From Oscillospiraceae bacterium (GTDB lineage: Bacteria; Bacillota; Clostridia; Oscillospirales; Ruminococcaceae), in contig SVMQ01000006.1 in NCBI GenBank assembly GCA_015067375.1, forward strand, positions 1-22,523: 22,523 nucleotides of DNA, given 5' to 3'. Of the stretch, positions 14,998 through 22,125 are shown in pieces (the stretch's first letter is position 1; the number at the start of each line of letters is the position of its first letter). The position numbers and the translations under genes were made by a program. The notes under the pieces are model-generated. The model made no database searches and was not told where the DNA came from. It worked only from the letters and a program-made list of their open reading frames with translations.

Positions 14998-15639
14998 TTA
15001 CTTTGTTGTAAGAATAGGAGCTGTACCCATCAGTGTGCCATCCTTGAGATGACCGTCCTTCTTGTCGAATGCATAGGTACCTGCCGCATAATCCTCAGCA
15101 GTGGGGAATTCGCCGCTGTAGTCTGCATCCTCAACATACGATGCACCTACGACCCTGCCGTTGTTAAAGATGATCGAAACAGTAGCGTCCTCGACATCTG
15201 TGAAAACGTCTGATAACTCCTGCACTACCATATCCCATGAGCCTTCACCCCTAAATACACCATCGGGGCCTGTTATGCTCCACTCGCCGTCATTAACGAC
15301 AACTATTACGTCAGCTGTAGTATCCCTTTTGATACCATGACCTTGAGTATCCAACTTGGTAATAGCAGTTAGTGCCTCATTCTTGAACAGTGCAGCTGTT
15401 TGATTATAGCTGGTAAGCTTGCTGGATGTAACAGGACTGTCGTCATCATCATCTTCGTCCTTATCGTCCTTATTATCCTTATCATCCTTATCATCCTTAT
15501 CGTCGATCTCCTCGGATGCTGATATATCGTCCTTGTCCTTATCCTTGTCATCATCGTCATCCTTGGAGCAGCCGCATCCAAGTGCGCATACCGCTGCAAG
15601 CACAGCGCATAATACCATGGTCTTTGCTGATCTTTTCAT
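14998..15639 (-). CDS. Secreted lipoprotein with an Asp/Lys repeat linker and an unknown C-terminal domain
   Basis: A 213-residue protein with a signal peptide beginning MKRSAKTMVLCAVLAAVCALGCGC. Cys22 (ALGC) or Cys24 would be lipidated, anchoring it on the outer face of the membrane. Residues about 26-67 are almost only Asp, Lys and Glu (runs such as DDKDDKD), a flexible and very acidic linker. The C-terminal part (about 70-213) is a compact domain I do not recognise, with WSITGPDGVFRG and a repeated 'D-G-x-L/T' turn near the end. I start at the ATG at 15639, which has GGAGG eight bases before it. A Met five codons upstream is part of that ribosome site. It has its own promoter and ends at a shared terminator. 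The role is unknown. Confidence 0.8.
   Translation of the reverse strand: MKRSAKTMVLCAVLAAVCALGCGCSKDDDDDKDKDKDDISASEEIDDKDDKDDKDNKDDKDEDDDDDSPVTSSKLTSYNQTAALFKNEALTAITKLDTQGHGIKRDTTADVIVVVNDGEWSITGPDGVFRGEGSWDMVVQELSDVFTDVEDATVSIIFNNGRVVGASYVEDADYSGEFPTAEDYAAGTYAFDKKDGHLKDGTLMGTAPILTTK
15440..15565 (-). repeat. In-frame microsatellite coding the Asp/Lys linker
   Basis: The linker is coded by imperfect tandem repeats of a 9-base unit (GAY GAY AAG, giving DDK), with some shorter 6-base variants. The unit length keeps the frame, so slippage would change linker length without breaking the gene. Confidence 0.75.
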
Positions 15640-15686
15640 TGTCTTATCCTCCATGTTATAATAATATCACACCAAAGTGCAAGTAG

Positions 15687-15716
15687 ATTATAACATATAT
15701 CAACTCGGATAATCAA
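15687..15716 (-). promoter_or_regulatory. Likely promoter of the lipoprotein gene
   Basis: On the minus strand TTGATT (15716-15711) is followed after 18 bases by a perfect TATAAT (15692-15687). It lies about 50 bases before the lipoprotein ATG. The AT-rich gap to the cca stop (15717-15813) shows nothing else I can support. Confidence 0.65.
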
Positions 15717-15813
15717 GCCAAAAATGATATGCTTTTCAACGTAAAGCAATAATTTGTTTATATTGACTGTTTAATTTGAAAAAATCATTGTTTTTTTGAC
15801 ATCGGGCGCTTGC

Positions 15814-17142
15814 TCATTTGCTGCGGATATATTCCTCCGCCAGACGCATAAGCTCATCGTGATCGTTATTAAACCTGCCGTCTATCACACCGTTCAGCAA
15901 ATGATCCAGCACCTCTCCCATCAGCGGCGATGGCTTTATCAATTTTAAAAGATCCTTGCCATTTATCGCAAGCTCTTTCACTGAAAGGCACGGTTGGTCT
16001 GCCGCTATCTCCTCGGCGCGGCGGATGATAGCCCTCCATACGGGGATGCGCTCTTTTGCAGAGGCTATCTTTGCGCTATCGTCAGCAATGTGCGCTAGCA
16101 TAATATCGCGGAACGTTCCCGCACCATGCTTTGACAGCCGCCTGCGGATGAACTTGTCTGTATCCTCAGGAACAATACCGTGATAACGTATGATCTCGCA
16201 CACCCTCGCTTTTAGTGCGTTGCTGCAATGGAAACGATCCAATGCCTGCTCAGCAAGCTCCGCGCTTTTTTCCGCGTGCGTATAATAATGACTTTCACCG
16301 CTGTCGTCCTCGCTTCTCGTCAGCGGCTTTCCTATATCATGAAGCAGCATCGCCAGTCGCAGCCCCTCGTCAGGAGGGGTATTCTCCGCCGCTCGTACAA
16401 GATGCTCATACAAAGTCAGGCAGTGATATCGGCTGTTCTGCTCGTAGCCAATACACGGTGCAAGCTCGGGGATTACCTCAGCAAACACCTCGGGATATGC
16501 AAGCAATACCATCGCTGCATTCCTGCCGCACAGCAGCTTCTGCAATTCCACCAGTATGCGCTCACCTGACACCTGCGACAAAAGTCCTCGGTTGCGCCTT
16601 ATTGAATCTGCCGTCTTTTCCTCTATATCAAACCCAAGCACAGACGAAAACCGAAGCGCACGCAAGATACGCAGCGCATCCTCGCCAAAGCGCTTGTCAG
16701 GCTCGCCTATACAACGGATGATACCACGGCGGATATCCTCTGCGCCGCCGCAGTGGTCAGTCAGTCCACGCATCGGACTATATGCAATACCGTTCATAGT
16801 AAAATCGCGGCGTGCTACGTCCTCTGCAAGGCTGCGTGTAAAGTGAACTTCATCGGGATGCCTGCCGTCGGCATAATCGCCATCAACGCGGTAAGTGGTG
16901 ATCTCAACAGGCTCGCCGTCTGCAAGCACTGTTACTGTACCATGCTTCAATCCCGTCGGAATGACCTGCATATCTGAGAAAACTGACATAGTTTCCTCGG
17001 GAAGCGCGGAGGTGGTTATGTCAAAATCGTGCGGCTGATGCCCCATAAGGCTGTCGCGCACACAGCCGCCTACGATATATGCCTCGTAGCCTGCGGCTTC
17101 AAGGCTGCGCAGTATTGAAGTTACGCTATTCGGTATATTCAC
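15814..17142 (-). CDS. cca: CCA-adding tRNA nucleotidyltransferase with HD domain
   Basis: A 442-residue class II enzyme that adds or repairs the 3' CCA of tRNA. The nucleotidyltransferase head has IVGGCVRDSLMG (Gly-Gly loop) and DFDIT, whose two Asp residues bind metal. RRDFTMNGIAY and EDALRILRALRFSSVLGF are the neck motifs, with the base-recognising EDxxR. An HD domain follows (LAMLLHDIGKP, with H and D visible), common in Firmicute forms. The start is a GTG (17142) with an AAGGGGTG site seven bases upstream; the next in-frame Met lies well inside the conserved head. It has its own promoter and lies alone between the secreted-protein gene and the lipoprotein gene. Confidence 0.95.
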   Translation of the reverse strand: MNIPNSVTSILRSLEAAGYEAYIVGGCVRDSLMGHQPHDFDITTSALPEETMSVFSDMQVIPTGLKHGTVTVLADGEPVEITTYRVDGDYADGRHPDEVHFTRSLAEDVARRDFTMNGIAYSPMRGLTDHCGGAEDIRRGIIRCIGEPDKRFGEDALRILRALRFSSVLGFDIEEKTADSIRRNRGLLSQVSGERILVELQKLLCGRNAAMVLLAYPEVFAEVIPELAPCIGYEQNSRYHCLTLYEHLVRAAENTPPDEGLRLAMLLHDIGKPLTRSEDDSGESHYYTHAEKSAELAEQALDRFHCSNALKARVCEIIRYHGIVPEDTDKFIRRRLSKHGAGTFRDIMLAHIADDSAKIASAKERIPVWRAIIRRAEEIAADQPCLSVKELAINGKDLLKLIKPSPLMGEVLDHLLNGVIDGRFNNDHDELMRLAEEYIRSK

Positions 17143-17163
17143 TGTATCACCCCTTCGACTTAT

Positions 17164-17192
17164 ATTGTATCACTTTTTCTATGGAATAGCAA
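17164..17192 (-). promoter_or_regulatory. Likely promoter of cca
   Basis: On the minus strand TTGCTA (17192-17187) is followed after 17 bases by TACAAT (17169-17164), with the start about 15 bases before the GTG. The -35 box touches the last base of the hairpin that ends the upstream gene. Confidence 0.55.
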
Positions 17193-17221
17193 GAAGCCGC
17201 CCGATATAAAAGGCGGCTTCT
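17192..17221 (-). terminator. Hairpin after the secreted-protein gene
   Basis: A perfect 10-bp stem (AGAAGCCGCC, 17192-17201, with GGCGGCTTCT, 17212-17221) has a 10-base loop. On the minus strand it is followed only by TTGC, so the T tract is poor. It lies about 40 bases after the secreted-protein stop. Confidence 0.6.
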
Positions 17222-17260
17222 GTTACAAAGAACCATAAAAGAGTGTTAGTCAGTATTTTT

Positions 17261-17965
17261 CTAAGCAGTAACTTTTACCTTTATCTTTACTGCGCTTGAA
17301 CCAAGCTTAGCGGTAATTATAGTTGTTCCAGCGGTTTTAGCTGTCACTGTACCCTTAGATGATACAGTGGCTACGCTTTTCTTCGAAGATGTCCATGTAG
17401 GTGTACCGTTGCCCGATATTACTGCACTAAGTTTAAGGGTAGAACCTTTCGGAATCGTTACCTGCAGATAGGATATCTTACTTGCAGAACTGCTTGAACT
17501 GGGGAAAGTGGCTTTCAGCGAGAGCGAGCCATCACCACCAGCCCAACCACCACCGCTGATTCCTCTGTATACTCTGATATAATAAGTACCCTTATTGACT
17601 TTGTATGTCGCTTCACCAACACACAATTCCGTTCCACTGTTCCATTCTGCTCCAACCCTTGTTTCATAGTTGTTATGATAGCCTGATTTTGCGGTTACAT
17701 TATCAACCTCAACGCTAGCACCGTTTGAATCCATCACATATAAACTCATGAAATTCATGGACGCTGTATAATTGATAGTTAATGTACCACTTTTTGATAC
17801 TTTAATCTTAAAGTCCGCATTTTCACAACGCTTTACCTGTGTCCTAACCGTCTTACCACTACTGATAGACTTCGCGGTATCGAAAATCGTAGCTGCACTC
17901 GCAGTAACACTTAAAGTTGCAACCATCATAATTGCTGCAACAAACAGGGATAATATTTTCTTCAT
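17261..17965 (-). CDS. Secreted protein with PPC-like domain and bacterial Ig-like (Big_2) domain
   Basis: A 234-residue exported protein. The signal peptide starts MKKILSLFVAAIMMVATL and is probably cut after ASA (about residue 24). Residues about 25-155 form a beta-rich domain resembling the PPC (pre-peptidase C-terminal) fold: FKIKVSKSGTLTINY, LYVMDSNG and KGTYYIRVYRG match its usual strands. A Ser-rich hinge follows, then a C-terminal Big_2-type Ig domain (about 165-234) with WTSSKKSVATVSSKGTVTAKTAGTTIITAK. There is no anchor motif, so it is released or binds the wall non-covalently. The frame opens upstream to 18019, but AAGGAGAG lies before the ATG at 17965. The gene diverges from two XRE regulators across an inverted repeat. 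No enzyme motif was seen. Confidence 0.85.
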   Translation of the reverse strand: MKKILSLFVAAIMMVATLSVTASAATIFDTAKSISSGKTVRTQVKRCENADFKIKVSKSGTLTINYTASMNFMSLYVMDSNGASVEVDNVTAKSGYHNNYETRVGAEWNSGTELCVGEATYKVNKGTYYIRVYRGISGGGWAGGDGSLSLKATFPSSSSSASKISYLQVTIPKGSTLKLSAVISGNGTPTWTSSKKSVATVSSKGTVTAKTAGTTIITAKLGSSAVKIKVKVTA

Positions 17966-18009
17966 GTTAAGTCTCTCCTTTCCAGTTGACCATTTCGATC
18001 CGTGAGTAC

Positions 18010-18038
18010 ATATTATCACAAAATGGTCAATTTGTCAA
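18010..18038 (-). promoter_or_regulatory. Promoter of the secreted-protein gene, inside the operator
   Basis: On the minus strand a perfect TTGACA (18038-18033) lies within the 12-base spacer of the inverted repeat. After 17 bases comes TAATAT (18015-18010), which overlaps the left arm. A protein bound to the repeat would cover the whole promoter. Confidence 0.7.
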
Positions 18039-18056
18039 TAGACCATTTTGTGATAA
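18013..18056. promoter_or_regulatory. Perfect 16-bp inverted repeat (operator) between the secreted protein and the XRE genes
   Basis: TTATCACAAAATGGTC (18013-18028) and GACCATTTTGTGATAA (18041-18056) are perfect inverted copies separated by 12 bases. A further partial half-site, GACCATTT, occurs at 17988-17995. The repeat overlaps promoters in both directions and is the likely binding site for one of the adjacent XRE proteins. Confidence 0.8.
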
Positions 18057-18075
18057 GGCATAATATTATTATAAA
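18048..18075 (+). promoter_or_regulatory. Possible promoter of the XRE pair
   Basis: TTGTGA (18048-18053), within the right arm of the inverted repeat, is followed after 16 bases by TATAAA (18070-18075). Transcription would start near 18082, just before the ribosome site of the first regulator, giving a very short leader. Several alternative AT-rich -10 boxes overlap, so the exact position is uncertain. Confidence 0.45.
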
Positions 18076-18098
18076 TGCACAAAAAGGATGAACGAAAA

Positions 18099-18314
18099 AT
18101 GTACAGATTGAAATATCTTAGAGAAAGTGAACTGCTAACGCAAAAACAAGTTGCAGAAAAAATAGGGTGCGGACATCGTGCGTATGCTTATTACGAAGAA
18201 GGAATCAGGGACATCCCTACACAAATGTTAATAAAGATTGCTGATTTGTATGAGGTATCAATAGATTATTTACTATGCCGTACTAATAACCCGAAGATGA
18301 ATATTGAGGTTTAA
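18099..18314 (+). CDS. Small XRE-family DNA-binding regulator, first of a pair
   Basis: A 71-residue protein that is only a helix-turn-helix domain of the Cro/C1 type. RLKYLRESELLTQKQVAEKIG forms helices 1-2, CGHRAYAYYEEGIRDI the recognition helix and turn, and LIKIADLYEVSIDYLLCRT the closing helices. I start it at the ATG at 18099 rather than 18075. The second regulator begins the same way (YRLK-LRE), and AAAGGA lies about ten bases before. The composition is more AT-rich than that of its neighbours. Position, orientation and the inverted repeat just upstream suggest it represses itself and the divergent secreted-protein gene; this is inferred. It lacks any sensor or dimerisation domain, as in small phage- and plasmid-type regulators. 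Confidence 0.82.
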   Translation: MYRLKYLRESELLTQKQVAEKIGCGHRAYAYYEEGIRDIPTQMLIKIADLYEVSIDYLLCRTNNPKMNIEV

Positions 18315-18315
18315 T

Positions 18316-18528
18316 ATGAAATATCGACTGAAATCGCTAAGAGAGCGTAGTAAACTGTCACAGGCAAATGTCGCTAAGGCTATCTTCATCGCACAAAACA
18401 CCTACAGCTACTACGAAAACGGCAAGCGTGATATTCCCACCCAGACGCTCATTCGTCTGGCAGACTTCTACGGAGTATCGGTAGATTACATTCTTGGACG
18501 AACTGACAGCCCTACAATGAACGAATAG
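18316..18528 (+). CDS. Small XRE-family DNA-binding regulator, second of a pair
   Basis: A 70-residue Cro/C1-type helix-turn-helix protein, clearly a paralogue of the gene one base upstream: YRLKSLRE, RDIPTQTLIRLADFYGVSVDYILGRT and other parts match closely. The recognition helix differs (IAQNTYSYYENG instead of CGHRAYAYYEEG), so its binding site probably differs. Its base composition is closer to the host genes than that of the first copy. I start at the ATG at 18316, with a GAGGT site; a Met four codons earlier lies in the end of the previous gene. It is co-transcribed with the first regulator and ends 36 bases before a strong terminator hairpin. Confidence 0.82.
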   Translation: MKYRLKSLRERSKLSQANVAKAIFIAQNTYSYYENGKRDIPTQTLIRLADFYGVSVDYILGRTDSPTMNE

Positions 18529-18559
18529 AAAAGTACCGCTTGAAACCAATGTATATACA

Positions 18560-18596
18560 AAAACCGCCTGTCTTACGACAGGCGGCTATATTTTTC
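18560..18596. terminator. Bidirectional terminator between the XRE pair and tuf
   Basis: CCGCCTGTC (18564-18572) pairs perfectly with GACAGGCGG (18577-18585) around the tetraloop TTAC. On the plus strand CTATATTTTT follows. On the minus strand the stem is followed by TTTTTG, the better T tract, so it ends the str operon after tuf and also the XRE transcript. Confidence 0.9.
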
Positions 18597-18623
18597 AATT
18601 GAGATCTACGAATGAGCTATGAA

Positions 18624-19826
18624 TTACTCGTTGATAGCAGTAACAACGCCGGAACCTACTGTTCTACCACCCTCACGGATAGCGAAACGGAGACCCTCTT
18701 CGATAGCGATAGGAGTGATGAGCTCAACGTCCATTACAACGTTGTCGCCAGGCATGCACATTTCCTTCTCAGCAGGCAGTGTGATAACGCCTGTAACGTC
18801 TGTTGTTCTGAAGAAGAACTGAGGACGATAGTTGGAAACGAAAGGTGTATGACGGCCGCCCTCTTCCTTCTTGAGAACGTAAACCTGACCCTTGAACTTT
18901 GTATGGGGGTGAATGGAACCGGGCTTGCAGAGAACCTGACCACGCTCGATATCCTGACGTGTAACACCACGGAGCAGAGCGCCGATGTTGTAACCAGCAA
19001 CAGCCTCGTCAAGTGTCTTTCTGAACATCTCGAGACCTGTAACAACAGTGGACTTGGGCTCGTCAACGAGACCTGTGATCTCAACTGTGTCGTTAACCTT
19101 AACGATACCACGCTCTACACGGCCTGTAGCAACAGTACCACGACCTGTGATTGTCATTGTATCCTCGACGGGCATCAGGAAGGGAAGATCCTCGGAACGC
19201 TCGGGAGCGGGGATGTAAGCGTCAACAGCGTCCATCAGCTCCTTGATGCAAGCATACTCGGGAGCGTTGGGATCTGTAGAAGCGCAATCCAGAGCAACCT
19301 TAGCGGAACCACGGATTACGGGGATGTCGTCGCCGGGGAACTCGTTCTGGGACAGAACATCACGAACGTCCATCTCTACGAGATCGAGCAGCTCCTCATC
19401 ATCAACGTCATCGCACTTGTTCATGAATACAACGATTGCAGGAACGCCTACCTGACGAGCGAGAAGGATGTGCTCCTTTGTCTGAGCCATAGGGCCGTCT
19501 GTACCAGCAACAACGAGGATAGCGCCGTCCATCTGAGCAGCACCTGTGATCATGTTCTTGATGTAGTCAGCATGGCCGGGGCAGTCAACGTGAGCGTAGT
19601 GGCGAGCCTCTGTCTCGTACTCAACGTGAGCTGTGTTGATTGTGATACCACGCTCTCTCTCCTCGGGAGCCTTATCGATCATGTCATAAGCCTCGAACTT
19701 AGCCTTACCGAGCATAGCGAGGTACTTTGTGATAGCAGCTGTTGTTGTTGTCTTGCCGTGGTCAACGTGGCCGATTGTACCAATGTTAACGTGGGGCTTC
19801 GTGGAATTATACTTTTCCTTTGCCAT
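18624..19826 (-). CDS. tuf: Elongation factor Tu
   Basis: A 400-residue GTPase that brings aminoacyl-tRNA to the ribosome. The G motifs are intact: GHVDHGKTT (P-loop), the Thr of switch I in [14 protein letters not shown] and NKCD. Domains 2 ([13 protein letters not shown]) and 3 ([13 protein letters not shown] to the C-terminal VVTAINE) are complete. The true start is [14 protein letters not shown] at 19826, where GGAGGATAAACCA precedes the ATG; the open frame 15 codons further up is leader. The gene follows fusA by 149 bases with its own promoter and leader hairpin, and the bidirectional hairpin closes it. Confidence 0.98.
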   Translation of the reverse strand: MAKEKYNSTKPHVNIGTIGHVDHGKTTTTAAITKYLAMLGKAKFEAYDMIDKAPEERERGITINTAHVEYETEARHYAHVDCPGHADYIKNMITGAAQMDGAILVVAGTDGPMAQTKEHILLARQVGVPAIVVFMNKCDDVDDEELLDLVEMDVRDVLSQNEFPGDDIPVIRGSAKVALDCASTDPNAPEYACIKELMDAVDAYIPAPERSEDLPFLMPVEDTMTITGRGTVATGRVERGIVKVNDTVEITGLVDEPKSTVVTGLEMFRKTLDEAVAGYNIGALLRGVTRQDIERGQVLCKPGSIHPHTKFKGQVYVLKKEEGGRHTPFVSNYRPQFFFRTTDVTGVITLPAEKEMCMPGDNVVMDVELITPIAIEEGLRFAIREGGRTVGSGVVTAINE

Positions 19827-19861
19827 TGGTTTATCCTCCTTAAAGGTAAAATAGATTTTAG

Positions 19862-19886
19862 CTTCCCCCATTTAAGGGGGATAGCC
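19862..19886 (-). promoter_or_regulatory. Hairpin in the tuf 5' leader
   Basis: Five C's (19865-19869) face five G's (19876-19880) across a 6-base loop; a further GCT/AGC pairing extends the stem past a small internal loop. It falls between the predicted tuf start point and the ribosome site. It lacks a T tract, so it is more likely to affect mRNA stability or translation than termination. Confidence 0.4.
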
Positions 19887-19902
19887 ATAGTTTAGTGATT
19901 AT

Positions 19903-19931
19903 ATTGTACCATTAATCTCTGAAAAAATCAA
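19903..19931 (-). promoter_or_regulatory. Promoter of tuf between fusA and tuf
   Basis: On the minus strand TTGATT (19931-19926) is followed after exactly 17 bases by TACAAT (19908-19903). This would give tuf extra transcripts beyond those reading through from fusA, and a leader of about 70 bases. Confidence 0.65.
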
Positions 19932-19975
19932 GTGTTTTTCAGAAAAAAGTGGTATTTGAGCATCGCCGCGGATAA

Positions 19976-22060
19976 TTAGTCCTTAGCGCGCTTGCTCATG
20001 ATGCCTTCAGCGATAGACTTGGGAACCTCGATGTAGTGGCTGGGCTGCATTACATAGTTACCACGACCCTGTGTCTTGGAACGCAGGTCGTTGGAGTAGC
20101 CAAACATCTCGGAGAGCGGAACGCCAGCTGTGATCTGAACAGTACCGTTTCTTGTCTCCTGGTTCTGGATCTGTCCACGACGGGAGTTGAGGTCGCCGAT
20201 AACGTGACCTGTGTAATCGTCGGGAGTTACAACGTCTACACGCATGATAGGCTCGAGGATTACAGACTTAGCCTTCTTGAGAGCTTCCTTGATTGCCATA
20301 GAACCGGCGATCTGGAATGCCATTTCGGAGGAGTCTACCTCATGGTAAGAACCATCATAAAGCTCAACCTTAACGTCTACTACAGGATAGCCTGCAAGTA
20401 CACCGGAGTTGAGAGCGCCCTGGATACCCTTGTCAACAGCAGGGATGTACTCCTTGGGAATAGCACCGCCGACAACAGCGTTGACAAACTCGTAGCCCTT
20501 ACCGGACTCGTTAGGCTCAACACGGATCTTAACGTGACCGTACTGACCCTTACCACCGGACTGACGTGCATACTTCATGTCAACATCAGCAGTGCCTACG
20601 ATAGTCTCCTTATATGCAACCTGAGGCGCACCTACGTTAGCCTCAACCTTGAACTCACGGAGCAGACGGTCAACGATGATCTCAAGGTGAAGCTCACCCA
20701 TACCGGAGATGATAGTCTGACCTGTTTCCTGATCTGTATAAGTTCTGAATGTGGGATCCTCTTCTGCAAGCTTTGCGAGAGCAAGAGCCATCTTCTCCTG
20801 ACCTGCCTTTGTCTTGGGCTCGATAGCGAGCGAGATAACAGGCTCGGGGAATTCCATGGACTCGAGGATTACAGGGTGTGCGGGATCGCACAGTGTATCA
20901 CCTGTAGTTGTGTTCTTCAGACCAACAGCAGCAGCGATATCGCCACAGGGGCAAGCATCGATGTCCTGTCTGGAGTTAGCGTGCATCTGAAGGATACGAC
21001 CCATACGCTCGTTCTTGTCCTTTGTTGCGTTGAGAACAGTAGCACCTGCATCAACGTAACCGGAGTAAACTCTGAAGAAGCAGAGCTTACCAACGAAGGG
21101 GTCTGTAGCGATCTTGAATGCAAGAGCGGAGAAGGGCTCGTTATCATCAGCCTTTCTTACGCACTCCTCACCAGTCTCAGGGTTAACGCCCTTGATGGGG
21201 GGGATATCAAGAGGAGAGGGCATGAAGTCAACAACTGCGTCGAGCAGCTTCTGAACACCCTTGTTTCTGTAGGAAGTACCGCAGCAAACAGGTACGAACT
21301 TGTTGTCGATTGTACCCTTTCTGATAGCCTTTCTGATCTCCTCAGCTGTGAAGTCCTCGCCCTCGTTCTCAAAGAATCTCTCCATGAGATCGTCATCAAG
21401 CTCGGCAACCTTCTCAAGCAGTTCTTTTCTGTACTGCTGAGCCTTGTCCATCATATCAGCGGGGATCTCCTCTACACGCATATCCTTGCCGAGGTCATCA
21501 TAGTAGATATCAGCGTTCATCTCAATGAGGTCGATGATACCCTTGAATGTCTGCTCAGCACCGATAGGCAGCTGGATCGGAACAGCGTTACACTTAAGTC
21601 TGTCCTTCATCATGCCTACAACGTTGTAGAAGTCAGCACCCATAATATCCATCTTATTTACATAAGCCATTCTGGGTACCTTGTAATTGTCTGCCTGACG
21701 CCATACTGTTTCTGACTGAGGCTCTACGCCGCCCTTAGCGCAGAAGACAGTTACGGAACCGTCAAGTACTCTCAGGGAACGCTCAACCTCAACTGTGAAG
21801 TCAACGTGTCCGGGAGTATCGATAATATTGATTCTATGGTTCTTCCAGAACGCAGTTGTAGCAGCGGAAGTAATTGTGATACCTCTCTCCTGCTCCTGAG
21901 CCATCCAGTCCATTGTAGCGCCGCCATCGTGGGTCTCACCCATCTTATGGTTTACACCTGTATAGAACAGGATACGCTCTGTTGTGGTGGTCTTACCTGC
22001 GTCGATATGCGCCATGATACCAATATTACGGGTCATTTCGAGAGATACGTCTCTTTTCAT
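19976..22060 (-). CDS. fusA: Elongation factor G
   Basis: A 694-residue translocation GTPase. The start [26 protein letters not shown] holds the P-loop, followed by ERGITI (switch I), DTPGHVDF and NKMD. The five-domain length and the C-terminal [11 protein letters not shown] are typical of canonical EF-G. Internal motifs such as GMGELHLEI and QFRR-like surface segments are intact. GGAGG lies five bases before the ATG. It is 65 bases downstream of rpsG and 149 upstream of tuf, the usual str operon order. Confidence 0.98.
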   Translation of the reverse strand: MKRDVSLEMTRNIGIMAHIDAGKTTTTERILFYTGVNHKMGETHDGGATMDWMAQEQERGITITSAATTAFWKNHRINIIDTPGHVDFTVEVERSLRVLDGSVTVFCAKGGVEPQSETVWRQADNYKVPRMAYVNKMDIMGADFYNVVGMMKDRLKCNAVPIQLPIGAEQTFKGIIDLIEMNADIYYDDLGKDMRVEEIPADMMDKAQQYRKELLEKVAELDDDLMERFFENEGEDFTAEEIRKAIRKGTIDNKFVPVCCGTSYRNKGVQKLLDAVVDFMPSPLDIPPIKGVNPETGEECVRKADDNEPFSALAFKIATDPFVGKLCFFRVYSGYVDAGATVLNATKDKNERMGRILQMHANSRQDIDACPCGDIAAAVGLKNTTTGDTLCDPAHPVILESMEFPEPVISLAIEPKTKAGQEKMALALAKLAEEDPTFRTYTDQETGQTIISGMGELHLEIIVDRLLREFKVEANVGAPQVAYKETIVGTADVDMKYARQSGGKGQYGHVKIRVEPNESGKGYEFVNAVVGGAIPKEYIPAVDKGIQGALNSGVLAGYPVVDVKVELYDGSYHEVDSSEMAFQIAGSMAIKEALKKAKSVILEPIMRVDVVTPDDYTGHVIGDLNSRRGQIQNQETRNGTVQITAGVPLSEMFGYSNDLRSKTQGRGNYVMQPSHYIEVPKSIAEGIMSKRAKD

Positions 22061-22087
22061 AAGTTCCTCCGTAATTCCAAGCGACGC

Positions 22088-22104
22088 CGCGGCATTAAGC
22101 CGCG
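22088..22104 (-). repeat. GC-rich hairpin between rpsG and fusA
   Basis: CGCGGC (22088-22093) and GCCGCG (22099-22104) form a 6-bp stem with a 5-base loop, about 28 bases before the fusA start. There is no T tract. It may mark an mRNA processing point or modulate fusA translation, but could be chance. Confidence 0.35.
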
Positions 22105-22125
22105 ATCATCACCTTCTGTTTCTGA

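Noticed and set aside
15440..15565. A CRISPR-like repeat array
   Set aside because: The units are 6 to 9 bases, continuous and without spacers, and they lie inside a coding frame.
15419..15661. A poly-Ser open frame opposite the lipoprotein
   Set aside because: It is the reverse of the Asp/Lys repeat (GAY/AAG units read backwards give Ser and Leu); the lipoprotein has the signal peptide and ribosome site.
18612..19895. A 427-codon open frame on the plus strand opposite tuf
   Set aside because: It mirrors the biased codons of tuf, is rich in Leu, Ser, Cys and Val, has no ribosome site, and matches no known fold. EF-Tu on the other strand is certain.
19919..19942. An A/T-rich hairpin after fusA as a terminator
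   Set aside because: CTGAAAAA/TTTTTCAG is a weak stem that overlaps the tuf -35 box, and no T tract follows; read-through to tuf is more likely.
20036..21715. A 559-codon open frame on the plus strand opposite fusA
   Set aside because: Same cause: it is the antisense shadow of a highly biased gene, with Cys/Leu/Ser-rich low-complexity sequence and no start signal.
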